From: Crocosphaera sp038442745
GTDB lineage: Bacteria > Cyanobacteriota > Cyanobacteriia > Cyanobacteriales > Microcystaceae
Direction of reading: 5' to 3'
Assembly: GCF_038442745.1 (NCBI RefSeq)
Contig: NZ_JARVCN010000428.1
Location: 1-64,000 of the forward strand
Length of the DNA stretch: 64,000 nucleotides
Shown here: in pieces, positions 18,491 through 29,100 of the stretch
Layout of the letters: every line of letters begins with the position of its first letter
How positions within the stretch are numbered: the first letter of the stretch is position 1
Position numbers and translations under genes: made by a program
Notes under the pieces: model-generated
What the model was told of the DNA's origin: nothing
What the model saw: the letters and a program-made list of their open reading frames with translations, nothing else
Database searches by the model: none

Positions 18491-21400
18491 TCACTTTTGA
18501 TTGGCAATCATCTTTTCAATAGTTTCAAGGAATTGTTGTTCAATATATGGTTTGGTGAAATAAGCACTTGCCCCTAAATGGGTGGCTAACTGACGATGTT
18601 TTTCGCTACAACGGGAGGTCAACATAGCCACAGGAATACTCATCAATTGTTGATTAAGACGACGTTGACCTAAAAATTCAAATCCATTCATATTAGGCAT
18701 TTCTACATCACAAATCACCAGTTTAATGCCTAAATTTTGTTGTAGTTGTTCTAGAGCTTCTCGGCCGTCCTTAGCTTGCATAACTCCATACCCCGATTTT
18801 TGCAAAGTTAGTACCAAAGTTCGTCTTAGGGTGGCTGAATCATCTACCACTAAAATAGTGGCATTTGGTATCATTGGTCGGGGGATAGCAGTTTCCTTAC
18901 CAGCACTTTCCACTTTAATACCAGCAGATTTTTCTGAAGAATGATGAGAATTTAAACGCTCCTCCAGTAAGATGGTGCCATTGATGACAGGAATTAACGT
19001 TCCGTCCCCTAAAATCGTGCAACCGTAGGTGTATGGAGGGGCTGCGATGGCTTTCCCAAAGGGTTTAATTACTAATTCTTGTTCGGTAATCAAACGAGTC
19101 ACCTCTAGTGCGTATAAATTCTCCCCTCGTCGTAACACTAGCAGGGGTTGACCCCAGTTATTGGGTGTAGAGATTCCCTGAAGAGACTGGGAATCAAAAC
19201 CGTGGGTAAAAGGACTATGATAGTCGAGCAGGTTTTTAACGGGGTAAATGGGAATGATCTCCCGTTCCCAAGCCAAAAACTTTTGTTCTCCGGATACTTT
19301 AATTTGTTCGGGTTCCGGCATAATAATTTCTTCGATGCTATCGGAGGGTAAAGCAATGGCTGCTCCTTGATGGTGACTATCGTGTTGAATCAAACAGACT
19401 AACAGTTTGGCAATGGTGAGGGTAAAGGGTAAACGGAGGGTAAAAGTAGTTCCCTCCCCAGAAGTAGAATTCACAGAAACCGTACCTTTTAAAGCGGTTA
19501 GTTGTTCTCGGACTACATCCAAACCCACACCACGACCGGACAGTTCACTCACTTTATTGGTGGTGGAAAATCCAGGCTCAAAGATCAAACTTTGTAAAGC
19601 TTCTTTGGTCATTGTAGCCACCTGTTCTGGGGTCACTAAACCAGCTTCAACGGCTTTTTTGGCAATTTTATCCAAATCCAAGCCTCCGCCGTCATCGCGC
19701 ATTTCAATGATGGTCTGGTTGCCTTGGTGATAGGCTCGAATTTCGATGTGTCCCTGCTCGGGTTTCCCTAACTGACGGCGAATTTCTGGGGGTTCAATAC
19801 CATGATCGAAACCGTTTCTCAAGAGGTGTTGTAGGGGATCGTATAACTTTTCTAAAGCGGCTTTATCTACCAATACAGAGTTGCCTGTCAGCTTTAATTT
19901 AACGGGTTTTTGATACTTGTTGGATAAATCTCGTAAAACTCTGGGGAAGCGGTTTAAGACTTCTCCTAACGGTAACATTCTTGCCCACATCAATTCATCT
20001 CGAAGTGAGTTGAGCATTTGTCGTTGTTGTTCTAATGTTTGATTAGAGGTACGGGCAAATAAAACAATATCATCTACTGATTCTTCTAACTGCATCATTT
20101 CTTCGAGTAAAGTCTGCACAATAGAATAAACATTGCCATAAGAATCCATTTCTAAAGAATCAAAATCCGTAGTTTCTGAAAGGGAAGAAAGGTTCAAATT
20201 GGGTTCTGGAGTGAGGTTTTTGTTCCCAACATTCGCTGATTGATAATTTTCGGGAGCAACTACTATTTGGTCGGATAATTGTTTGAGGTTTTCTGTTATT
20301 TTTTGAAAGTGAGAAAATCGCTCGACTAAGTCTCTAACTTTATTTTGTAGTTGATCGTTTTGTAAGGATAAGCTATTACGATTAATGACTAATTCCCCAA
20401 CTAAATTATTCATTTTTTCCAAGCGATCAAAGTCCACCCTAACGGACAGAGAAGTTCTGGTTTTCTTTGTTTGTGATCCCTCTTTTTTCCTCGAACTTCT
20501 TTTTTCTGTAGACGAATTTGAATCATTGGAACCACTACCTGGTTGGGGTTTAGGAGATAGTGGTTTTTCCACAACCAATGATTCACCTTCTTGTTCAACA
20601 GTGGGTAAGGTTTCAAAAATATCTTCTACTGATTCTACAAAGGTATGGAGATTTTCTTGGATTTGTGTTTCATCCACTGGTGGAGGTATTTCCCCAAACA
20701 GATGGTCTAAAGATGGAACAAAAGGCACCTCCTCCCCAGATTCTCCAAACACATCATCTAACCCTGGAGACTCTTCCCAGTTAGGTTCTTCAGCAGTGGC
20801 TACAGTAGTCTCAAAAATCTCATCTAAAGGAGGTGTCTGGTTAAACTCGAGAACCTCATTTTCTCCCTCAACCGTCTCTGTTTCCTGTCTAATCTCGAGG
20901 AGATTTCCCCCTGCTAGACTTAACAAATCTTGAGAAGGTTGACCCCCCGAAGTGCGATCGCCGTCCACCAAAACTAAATGCTGACTCTGTTTTAAATCCT
21001 TCAAAGCCACTTGAGCGATAGCTAGTGCTTCTGAAGGCAACGCCTCAAGAGCTTGCAAAGTCTGCTGAACAATCTCCCCAAACCCTGGTAAACCTAGGAG
21101 TTCAGCAAATCCACTAAACACTTCCCCTTGATTGCGTAAAGTTTGAGTAATTTGTTCATTGTCCCCAGAAGCCAAAACCCTTTCAATTTCTTCTAAACCC
21201 TGGACTACATCCACCTCAAACAAAGAAGAAACAATATCAACACCCAAATCAGCCGAAGACGGAATGTACTGTTCTCCTTGAGCCATACTATCCCCTAAAA
21301 TAGCCTCAATAGCTTCAAACACAGGTACAGCAGTTGAGATCGCCCCCTCTTCATCGAAATTTCCTGCTTTTATTTGTGCTTGTAGAGGATCTCTTAAGCG

Positions 21401-21691
21401 GTCAAATGCTTCCAATAATAGGCTTTCTAGCTCATCATCGATAATTACTGTTTCATCGTAGAGAGCCTTAAAAATGTCTTCGAGACGATGAGCAATAATT
21501 TTGATGGTATTCAGTTCCACACTGGCAGCCCCACCCTTAAGAGAATGAGCCGCCCGCATGATTTCGTGAACAGTAGATGTATCACGTTCTTCTTTGAGAG
21601 TCAGTAGCCCAGTTTCAATAATATGTAGAAGTTCGGGGGCTTCTTCAATAAAAAATTGATAGGCTTGGTCGCGGATTTCAGGATTCATCAT
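18491..21691 (-). CDS. pixL: CheA-type hybrid histidine kinase with receiver (PixL-like)
   Basis: The 1066-residue kinase core of the phototaxis system autophosphorylates in response to MCP signals. Domains in order: HPt (1-130; phospho-His in AAHSLKGGAASV, about His49); a long acidic linker (about 130-400); dimerisation helices (about 415-600); HATPase (N box LRNGFDHGIEPP, then MRDDGGGLDLDKIA and GRGVGLDVVREQL); CheW-like (about 770-925); and a C-terminal receiver with LVICDVEMPNMNGFEFL (about Asp995). The fused receiver matches PixL/PilL-type CheA. The frame opens earlier, at 21715, but the ATG pair at 21691/21688 starts exactly where the HPt homology begins. Confidence 0.9.
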   Translation of the reverse strand: MMNPEIRDQAYQFFIEEAPELLHIIETGLLTLKEERDTSTVHEIMRAAHSLKGGAASVELNTIKIIAHRLEDIFKALYDETVIIDDELESLLLEAFDRLRDPLQAQIKAGNFDEEGAISTAVPVFEAIEAILGDSMAQGEQYIPSSADLGVDIVSSLFEVDVVQGLEEIERVLASGDNEQITQTLRNQGEVFSGFAELLGLPGFGEIVQQTLQALEALPSEALAIAQVALKDLKQSQHLVLVDGDRTSGGQPSQDLLSLAGGNLLEIRQETETVEGENEVLEFNQTPPLDEIFETTVATAEEPNWEESPGLDDVFGESGEEVPFVPSLDHLFGEIPPPVDETQIQENLHTFVESVEDIFETLPTVEQEGESLVVEKPLSPKPQPGSGSNDSNSSTEKRSSRKKEGSQTKKTRTSLSVRVDFDRLEKMNNLVGELVINRNSLSLQNDQLQNKVRDLVERFSHFQKITENLKQLSDQIVVAPENYQSANVGNKNLTPEPNLNLSSLSETTDFDSLEMDSYGNVYSIVQTLLEEMMQLEESVDDIVLFARTSNQTLEQQRQMLNSLRDELMWARMLPLGEVLNRFPRVLRDLSNKYQKPVKLKLTGNSVLVDKAALEKLYDPLQHLLRNGFDHGIEPPEIRRQLGKPEQGHIEIRAYHQGNQTIIEMRDDGGGLDLDKIAKKAVEAGLVTPEQVATMTKEALQSLIFEPGFSTTNKVSELSGRGVGLDVVREQLTALKGTVSVNSTSGEGTTFTLRLPFTLTIAKLLVCLIQHDSHHQGAAIALPSDSIEEIIMPEPEQIKVSGEQKFLAWEREIIPIYPVKNLLDYHSPFTHGFDSQSLQGISTPNNWGQPLLVLRRGENLYALEVTRLITEQELVIKPFGKAIAAPPYTYGCTILGDGTLIPVINGTILLEERLNSHHSSEKSAGIKVESAGKETAIPRPMIPNATILVVDDSATLRRTLVLTLQKSGYGVMQAKDGREALEQLQQNLGIKLVICDVEMPNMNGFEFLGQRRLNQQLMSIPVAMLTSRCSEKHRQLATHLGASAYFTKPYIEQQFLETIEKMIANQK

Positions 21692-21797
21692 GGTTTTTAG
21701 GAAAATCAAGGCCAAAGAGGAAAGGGAAGACTTGAGTTGGGTGTTAGGAATTAGGGGCTGAATCTCTTGTTAGGAAATAAATAATGGGTGTTTGTGA

Positions 21798-24700
21798 CTA
21801 ATCAACTTTAAACTGTTCCACATTGGCTTGTAATTGTTGGACAAGGATGAGTATGTCTTTGAAGGAATCGGCTAAATGGTTAGCAGAAACAGAAGTATTC
21901 TGGGCAATGTCTACAACGTCCCCCATGATTTCATTCATAGATTCAGAGGTCAAAGATTGCTCTTTAGCGGCCTCAGAAATGCCCCCTACTAAGTCATTAA
22001 TATGTTGAGAAGCTACCGTGATTTGCTGAAGACTAGAACGAGTTTCTTCCACCAACTGCGTACCTCGCAAAACTCTTGCAGTTCCAGCTTTCATGGTTTG
22101 GGTTACTTCTTTGGTTTCCCTTTGAATGCTATTGACCAAAGTTTCGATCTCTGCCGTAGCTTCTGCGGAACTGGTGGCTAAACCTCTTACCTCATCCGCA
22201 ATAACAGCAAAACCTCGTCCCTCTTCGCCGGCACGGGCTGCTTCGATGGAAGCTTTGAGAGCCAGTAAGTGGGTTTGGGCAGCAAAACGGCCGATCAAAC
22301 TCACCACCTTAGAAATTCTTTGGGAAGACTCTCCTAAGTGTTGCATTTTTGTCACTGTTTCCGTCACAGTGTCTTGAATGGAGATCATCCCGTCCACTGT
22401 TTCGTTGATTGCTTTTTCTCCTGCCACCACACTCTGAGATGCTTCTTGAAAGGCTGTTAATGTCTGTTGAGCGTTGTGGGTGACCAAACCAATAGAACTA
22501 CTCATAGCGGTGAGGCGATCGCCGGCTACTGCGATTTCTTCTACTTGTTTGAGGGCTTTACTAGCTAAAGTTTCAATTAAATGCTCACTATTTTCGGTGG
22601 TGTTGGTAAATTCTTGAGCTACGGTTTTAACCTGAGTAACCAAAGATCTGAGATTTTCCACCGTTGCATTGTAAGAATCTGCAACAGTCCCAATTTCATC
22701 TTCTGTAACCTGAGCGCGAACCGTGAGATCCCCTTTACCGATGGGTTCGACCTCCATCAACAATGCTAAGGCTCTCTTTTGTAGTTGTTCTTTGGCTATA
22801 CGTTGTTGTCTACAAACCAAGGTTTGCTCATCTAGAAGTCTTGTCCGTTCTAAAGCTACCCCAATTTGTAGAGCAACCTGGGTTAAAAAGTCAATTTCCA
22901 CCTGTTCCCAACGACGAGGACTTTCGCAATGGTGAGCAATGAGTAACCCTAATAATTCTCCTGTCACTACAATAGGAACAACCAGATTAGCCTGAATCTC
23001 TAAACTTTCCAGTTGCTGGAGATAGCAGGGGTCTAAAGCCACCTCATGGATGTTAGAAAGAGCTTGAACTCGTCCTTGACGGTATTTATCCACAAAGGAT
23101 TTAGCAAAACAAGGATCGGGAATATTTTTTCCTAGAGCTTTGGGATAGAGTGGATCAACAGATTCTGCGACAATGGTTCCTTTCCAACTGCCATCAAAAC
23201 TGTACACAACCACTCGGTCTGTATTGAGGGCATCACGACTATGTTCTACCGCTAAATCAAAGAGACTTTGGGGATTCACTTCTGTGGAAATCCTTAAGGT
23301 AACTTCTTTGAGATCACGAGCTAACCCAGATTCTAATTGTTTCCTTTGAGCAAGGGTGACACGATTAATGGTGGCTTGTAGTTGGGTGACAAATTGTTTG
23401 AGAAAATTAATTTCCGTTTCTTGCCAAGGTTGCTCATGGTTGCAACGATGGGCAAACAAAAAGCCGTAAAGGGTTTTTTGATTAAAGATGGGGATAATCA
23501 ATTGCTCTTTGACTTGAAAATCCTCTAAACTATCTCGATATTGGGAGTCTTTGGCGATAATATCTAGTTGTTCGAGGGTCCACTCTTGTGTTGATGGAGT
23601 TTCTCGTAATTGTTGTAATAAGTTGGAGGAAACCATCTCTCCATGATGGTCTTGTTTTGAAAGAGAGGCATAATCACCCCTAACCACTTCGTACTTTACT
23701 TGTCCTCTATTGTCTTGATCGAAGTGATAGATAAATAGACGATCCAATTGAATTAAACTACTTGCTCCCTCTAAACCTTGATGGAACCAACGATCTAACA
23801 TAATGGAGTCGAGGGTTTGGGGGGAAGAAAGTTCGGCTAAGAAGCGAAACATTTGTGTTTTTTGTCGTAACCCTTGTTCGTGAGCGGCAATATTCGTGGC
23901 CATCTCGTTGAAATAAGTTCCTAACTCCCCCACTTCGTCTTGAGAAAGAACATCAACCCTAGCATGGTAGTTACCATTAGCGAACTGTTGGGTCACTTTT
24001 TGTAAACGTTTAATGGGTTTGATGATCGCAGAGGCAATAGTATTGGCCAGCACAACCACAACCCCCAAAACTATCACCGATAGACTCAGTTGTAACATTA
24101 AACTGTCTTTGAGGATCTTATTTAATCCTAGTTCTGGATCACCGTAAACTAAAACGGCAATTTCATCTCCTTGATAATTAGGAATGGCTCTTGCTGCTAA
24201 GGTGTAGTTGTGGTTGGTAATGTATCCTCTTTGCGCTACAGATCGGCCTTCAGCTGCCACCGCTCGTTGTAGGATTGATGGATCGGGAAGGGGTGTGTTG
24301 AAATTAGCGTCTCGCAACTCTGTTTTTTCAAAGGCAGTGGCGAGGGAAAATTCTTTATTTTCGGGATGATAGAGATAGACAGCACTGTAACCTACCCCTT
24401 GAAAAGTCTCTACTGTTTTTTTTACTATATCTAAATTGCCGTTAACAATATCCCCAGAAATGAGGCTACCAATCACGTTTTGTGTTCCTGGGAGTTTAAC
24501 AGGGGTGATGGTATAACGCATCAAAGCAGGTTGACTATCTAATCCTGGAGGGAGAGGGGCGTTTTCTTTGGTCAATTCTTCCCAACTAATCAACTCACTG
24601 GTGCGAATTTGTTTTTGTTCTTTGGTGGCCTGAGTAACTAACCCTTGGGGGTTGAATACTTCCCCGTCACGTCTGCTGTTGGCATTGGCAATGATGCGCG

Positions 24701-25178
24701 AGTCTTTGTCCACTAAGGTAGCATATTCGAGATTGTATAGTTTTTGCTGATTTTTTAAAATAGATCGTAATTCGCTGCGAATTTCGGGGGATAAAGACTG
24801 TCCTTGACTTAAAATTTTAGTGGCTTCCACCACGGTAGGATGCTCAGATTCTGCTGTAAAACCCAAGCCCATAGTTTCTAGATCGGTATTATAATTGAGT
24901 TCTGTAACCGCTAATTGAGATTTTGTTTGATAAAGTAAATGAGAGCGCAAGCTACCCACCAAAGAAGTTGAGCCTAACCCAATTAATCCCCCTAGTGCTA
25001 GAAAAATTAGAGCGGTCATCATTTGAGTTTTGCGACTGATGGGCAAGTTAAAGAACTGCTCAACCAAAGGCAATACAGGGGCATGGGAATGATTTGGGGT
25101 AGTTGTAGTGTTAGAAGATAAAGGTGGGGATACCCTAGAAGGAGAATGATTATAAACTGGCTTAACAGGAGTTTGCAT
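21798..25178 (-). CDS. GAF-containing methyl-accepting chemoreceptor (PixJ2-like)
   Basis: The 1126-residue receptor has TM1 (about 52-75), a Cache-like external domain (about 76-360), TM2 (about 362-385) and HAMP. Two GAF domains follow (about 450-610 and 630-790), a HAMP-like segment (about 815-860) and an MCP signalling hairpin to the C-terminus. The second GAF carries DPCF (Cys690), and at the phytochrome-type site reads DPCYLQQL, Cys718-Tyr719 where the norm is Cys-His. The first GAF has no ligand Cys. The hairpin tip reads QTHLLALKASIEAARAGE, with His and Lys where nearly all MCPs have Asn (QTNLLALNA). Its place between the haem protein and CheA matches the second receptor of the Synechocystis pix cluster as I recall it. 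Bilin binding is uncertain. Confidence 0.85.
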   Translation of the reverse strand: MQTPVKPVYNHSPSRVSPPLSSNTTTTPNHSHAPVLPLVEQFFNLPISRKTQMMTALIFLALGGLIGLGSTSLVGSLRSHLLYQTKSQLAVTELNYNTDLETMGLGFTAESEHPTVVEATKILSQGQSLSPEIRSELRSILKNQQKLYNLEYATLVDKDSRIIANANSRRDGEVFNPQGLVTQATKEQKQIRTSELISWEELTKENAPLPPGLDSQPALMRYTITPVKLPGTQNVIGSLISGDIVNGNLDIVKKTVETFQGVGYSAVYLYHPENKEFSLATAFEKTELRDANFNTPLPDPSILQRAVAAEGRSVAQRGYITNHNYTLAARAIPNYQGDEIAVLVYGDPELGLNKILKDSLMLQLSLSVIVLGVVVVLANTIASAIIKPIKRLQKVTQQFANGNYHARVDVLSQDEVGELGTYFNEMATNIAAHEQGLRQKTQMFRFLAELSSPQTLDSIMLDRWFHQGLEGASSLIQLDRLFIYHFDQDNRGQVKYEVVRGDYASLSKQDHHGEMVSSNLLQQLRETPSTQEWTLEQLDIIAKDSQYRDSLEDFQVKEQLIIPIFNQKTLYGFLFAHRCNHEQPWQETEINFLKQFVTQLQATINRVTLAQRKQLESGLARDLKEVTLRISTEVNPQSLFDLAVEHSRDALNTDRVVVYSFDGSWKGTIVAESVDPLYPKALGKNIPDPCFAKSFVDKYRQGRVQALSNIHEVALDPCYLQQLESLEIQANLVVPIVVTGELLGLLIAHHCESPRRWEQVEIDFLTQVALQIGVALERTRLLDEQTLVCRQQRIAKEQLQKRALALLMEVEPIGKGDLTVRAQVTEDEIGTVADSYNATVENLRSLVTQVKTVAQEFTNTTENSEHLIETLASKALKQVEEIAVAGDRLTAMSSSIGLVTHNAQQTLTAFQEASQSVVAGEKAINETVDGMISIQDTVTETVTKMQHLGESSQRISKVVSLIGRFAAQTHLLALKASIEAARAGEEGRGFAVIADEVRGLATSSAEATAEIETLVNSIQRETKEVTQTMKAGTARVLRGTQLVEETRSSLQQITVASQHINDLVGGISEAAKEQSLTSESMNEIMGDVVDIAQNTSVSANHLADSFKDILILVQQLQANVEQFKVD

Positions 25179-25382
25179 AATAATGGATCGAGAAAAATTA
25201 ACAATTAAGAATTAAGAATTGAGATACCTACCCACTTAGGTGGTTTCGGTGATATTGAGTTCAGAGTTATGATTTTTTTAGGTAGATAATGAGGGTTCAA
25301 GACTTCTGCTTTCGGTCAGTTGTCTACAAGTTCCCTGATATCGAACCGAAGTTGACTTATATTCGTCGTCCGCTAAAAATGT

Positions 25383-26012
25383 TTAATTTTCTATAGGTAA
25401 ATTTACTAAAATACCTCCCATGACATCTCCCACCTTAAACACTTTTTGGGGATAACGTTGTTTATGGACTGGATGTTGATTATGACAGTCGATACAAGCG
25501 GCAGAAACGGCTTTATCAGGATAAAGAGCTGAAAAGTATTTTTTACCATCTTTGACTTGATAATCTTTATAAGGTAAACCAGTTTCCAGGATATTCTGCA
25601 TAGCCCTTTCCTCAAATTCAGTGTTAGGACTATTATTCTGATTGAGACTCCAAGGAGAAATAGCTCCGTAACTAAAAGCACTATTTTCTGAGGCCAACTC
25701 CGAACTCATGCGAAACATTTGTGCTGGTAGGGGCAACGATTTCTCCTGTTGCCAATGTTCAGAAGCCATAACCACATTTTCATCTTTGAGCCGCTGCACA
25801 ACATGTTTACCGTAAATAGTGCGTTCGGACCAGATAATCCGATAAATGTAGTCAGCCACTAAATCAGCAGGTACTTTTGCTCCCAATTGCTTACCATCCA
25901 GGGTGCCACAAGAGACAACCACAAACCAACTGGCTACCCCTATGATCATCAAAGTAATTAGGCGTACAGGGAGTTTTATTCGTCGGAAATATCGGATTAG
26001 TCGATGTATCAT
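25383..26012 (-). CDS. DUF3365 (Tll0287-like) c-type haem sensor protein inside the pix cluster
   Basis: The 209-residue protein has an N-terminal membrane anchor (about 18-36; FVVVSCG could also be a lipobox, Cys35) and a DUF3365 domain with one covalent haem site, ACIDCHNQHP (CXXCH, about 172-181). The solved relative Tll0287 is a PAS-like c-type cytochrome; similar domains are fused to kinases and chemoreceptors. Here it stands alone between the two MCP genes with gaps of 204 and 133 bases. I infer an external or lumenal redox or ligand sensor that could modulate one of the receptors. No signalling domain of its own is present. Confidence 0.85.
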   Translation of the reverse strand: MIHRLIRYFRRIKLPVRLITLMIIGVASWFVVVSCGTLDGKQLGAKVPADLVADYIYRIIWSERTIYGKHVVQRLKDENVVMASEHWQQEKSLPLPAQMFRMSSELASENSAFSYGAISPWSLNQNNSPNTEFEERAMQNILETGLPYKDYQVKDGKKYFSALYPDKAVSAACIDCHNQHPVHKQRYPQKVFKVGDVMGGILVNLPIEN

Positions 26013-26145
26013 GGTTTTTTAGCAATATGGAAGTGGGTTTGAGAACTTATGGGGCAATGGGAAGGACAGAGCGCATGGAAAGAATGGAAAAGTAGTAGTT
26101 TTTTTTGTGTCCTCCCTCTTCTCTATCCTTCATGGAACAGTATTG

Positions 26146-29100
26146 CTACTTAACTTTGAACTGTCGCACGCTCTCCTCTAAGGATTGAGCAACAGCTAAG
26201 AGTTCTCGGAAAGAGTCAGATACTTGAGCTGCTTCGGTAGAGTTTCTATCGGAGATGGCTGCCACTTGAGTCATAGTTTGTGTTACGGTTTCACTGGTTT
26301 GGGACTGTTCAATGGCAGAACGGGTAATAGCTTCGACCAACTCGCTAATTTGAATACTAGCTGCGGTGATCTGATTAAGACTCTTACGGGTTTCATCCAC
26401 TAGTTTTGTTCCTGTTACCACCTGTTCTGTCCCTGCTTCCATAGCGGCTACTACTTCGTTGGTTTCGGCCTGAATGCTAGCCACTAAAGCTTCAATGTCT
26501 GCTGTGGCAGCTGCGGACTGACGGGCAAGGGATCGCACTTCGTCGGCAACCACCGCGAAGCCTCGTCCTTCTTCTCCTGCGTGGGCAGCTTCGATGGAAG
26601 CATTCAAGGCTAGTAAGTTAGTTTGGTCGGCAAAATCACTAATTAAGTTGACCACTTTAGAAATCTTCTGGGACGACTCCCCTAACCGTTTCACTTTCTT
26701 AGCGGTTTCGGCTACGGTTTGACGAATGGCCATAATTCCGTCCACTGTACGGTTCATGGCTTCTTCCCCCTGCTCTACGGTTTCAGTGGCTTGTTGCACG
26801 GTGGCTTCTGCTAACTCTGCATTAGCAGCAACAGCACTAATAGACTCGTTCATAGCTTGCAGTTTATCCAAGGCAGCAGAAATATCCTGTGCCTGTCCCA
26901 AAGCTTCTTGGGAGAAAGATCTAATAGCCGAGTCGTTGTGATGGGTTGTCTCTGAAAGTTGACCGGTGGCGTTTTGTACCTGGTTAACAATTTTTCTCAA
27001 GTTTTCTATGGTGGCGTTATAGGAGTCGGCAATGGTGCCAATTTCGTCTTCTGTCACCCTAGCTCGAATGGTAAGATCCCCTTGAGAAACGGGATCAACC
27101 TCCATCAGTAATTCCAATGCCCGTCGTTGTAGTTGTTCTTTGGCAATTCTTTGTTCTTCTTCCGATTGTTTCTGTTCTAAAAGTAGATCAGCCCTCTCTA
27201 GGGCAAAACCAATTTGGGCCGCTACTTGGGAGAAAAAGCTAATTTCTGAAGGATTCCAGTTTCTTGGCCCTGAACATTCGTGGGCAATATATAAGCCCAA
27301 TAATTTCCCTTTATGTATGATGGGGGCAACCAAATTCGCACGGACTTCAAAGGTTTTGAGTTCGTTGAGGTGACATTCGGTTAATCCTGCGTTGTAAATA
27401 TCTGAAGTCGCTTGGACACGACCATTTACGTATCTATCGACGAATTTTACAGCAAAACAAGGGTCCATAATTTCGGCGTTTAAGGCTCGGGGATATCCTT
27501 CGGCCACGTCCTCGGCGATGATAGTTCCTATCCATTTTTCATCGAAAGTATAAATTAGAACCCGATCAGTTTTCAGCGTCTGACGCATCTGCTCAACAGC
27601 AACTTGCATAATCTCTTGTGTATCGAGAGCACTAGCAATGTTCACGGTAACATCTCGTAACTGTTGACCGAGTCTGGCATCTCTGCGTTGCTGTTGCTGC
27701 AGGCCAATACGATCGAGGGTAATGGTTAACTGTTCGGCCACCCGCTCCATAAAGCTGATTTCTTGATCTTTCCAGGCATGAGGTTGTTGACAGTGATGGG
27801 CGATCAATAAGCCAAATACATCCCCTTGCTTGAGGATGGGAACCACTAAATTAGCCTCAATCTGGAAATCTTTCATCAGTTGATAGTGTTCAGGGTGGAA
27901 CCCTGCTTGGTGGACATTGTTGGTAGGCACAACTCGCCCTTGACGGTATTGTTGAATGAGAGCAGCAGGAATACAGCGATCGCTAATTTGCAATTCTTTG
28001 GCACTGGGATAGGCTGGATCTAAGGATTCGTATGAAACAAAGGCACTACCGTCTAGATTAAATTCATAAATCACTACTCGATCGACTTTCAAAATATCTC
28101 GCAACCCTTCTAAAGTTCGCTCCAAAGTCTTTTGTAGGGCTTGACCGTCAGAAATGATACTACCTGCAATTTCTGCTAGCAGGTTGGCTTGTTGGGTGAA
28201 GAGGGTTTGTTTTTCCACTAACCCATAAATCCGTTGACTCATGGTGTTGACGTTTGTGGCTAAAATAGCCAATTCATCTTGTCCTGAGACTTCTATTTCC
28301 ACACTTAAATCCCCCTCTCCAATTCTTTTCACTGCTCCAGTAACACGGCGTAGGGGACGGGTAATTTGTTCAGATAGTAAAATAGCCATAGCCCCTGTCA
28401 ATCCCGCAGTGATTAAGGTTCCTAAAAAGATGGCGGATAAAAGTTTTCTTTGGGGAGCAAAAACTTCGGCTTTATCGAGAGCAATCACCGTATTCCATCC
28501 TAGGTTTCCTAGTCCATCGATTTTAGGAAGAGGGGCTAAAGCTAACACTTTTTCGTTGTCTATGGTAACTCCTGGTTTTTGCTGATCTGAAAGAGCATTA
28601 TAGGCGGAGAACAAAGATGTGGCCTGAACAACTTCTTGCTGGGATTGCTCATCTCTCTGATCTATTTCTCCTATACTGTTCATGGAAGTCATTTGCACTC
28701 CTTCAGGAGCAAGAAACACCTCTTGATTTCGGTTAACTAAGTAAATATTTTCTTCGTTTTGATATTCTTGTTGTTGATTCTTTTGGTGAATCATTTTCTG
28801 TAGATTTTTTACTGGCATCCTCGAGCGAATAACCCCAACCATCTCACCTGTCTGACTATCCTTTACAGGGGCGGCAAAATAGACATTAAACGTTCCATCT
28901 GTAGCGGAAATAAGGGGTTGACTGATGGTAGCCGCTTTAGTTTTGAGAACCTCTTGAAAATAACTACGGTTCTGATAATTTTTGAGGGGATTCCCTTGGG
29001 ATTGGCCAATAACATTTCCTTCCAAATCAAAGACGGCAATACTGTCGTACAACCCATAAATACTAATGTAACGGTCCAAAATTTTTTGTTTTTCTGCAGC

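Noticed and set aside
20385..20933. 182-codon open frame on the plus strand inside the CheA gene
   Set aside because: It is a frame opposite the acidic CheA linker, with Ser/Pro-rich low-complexity translation and no domain. The minus-strand protein is clearly the real one.
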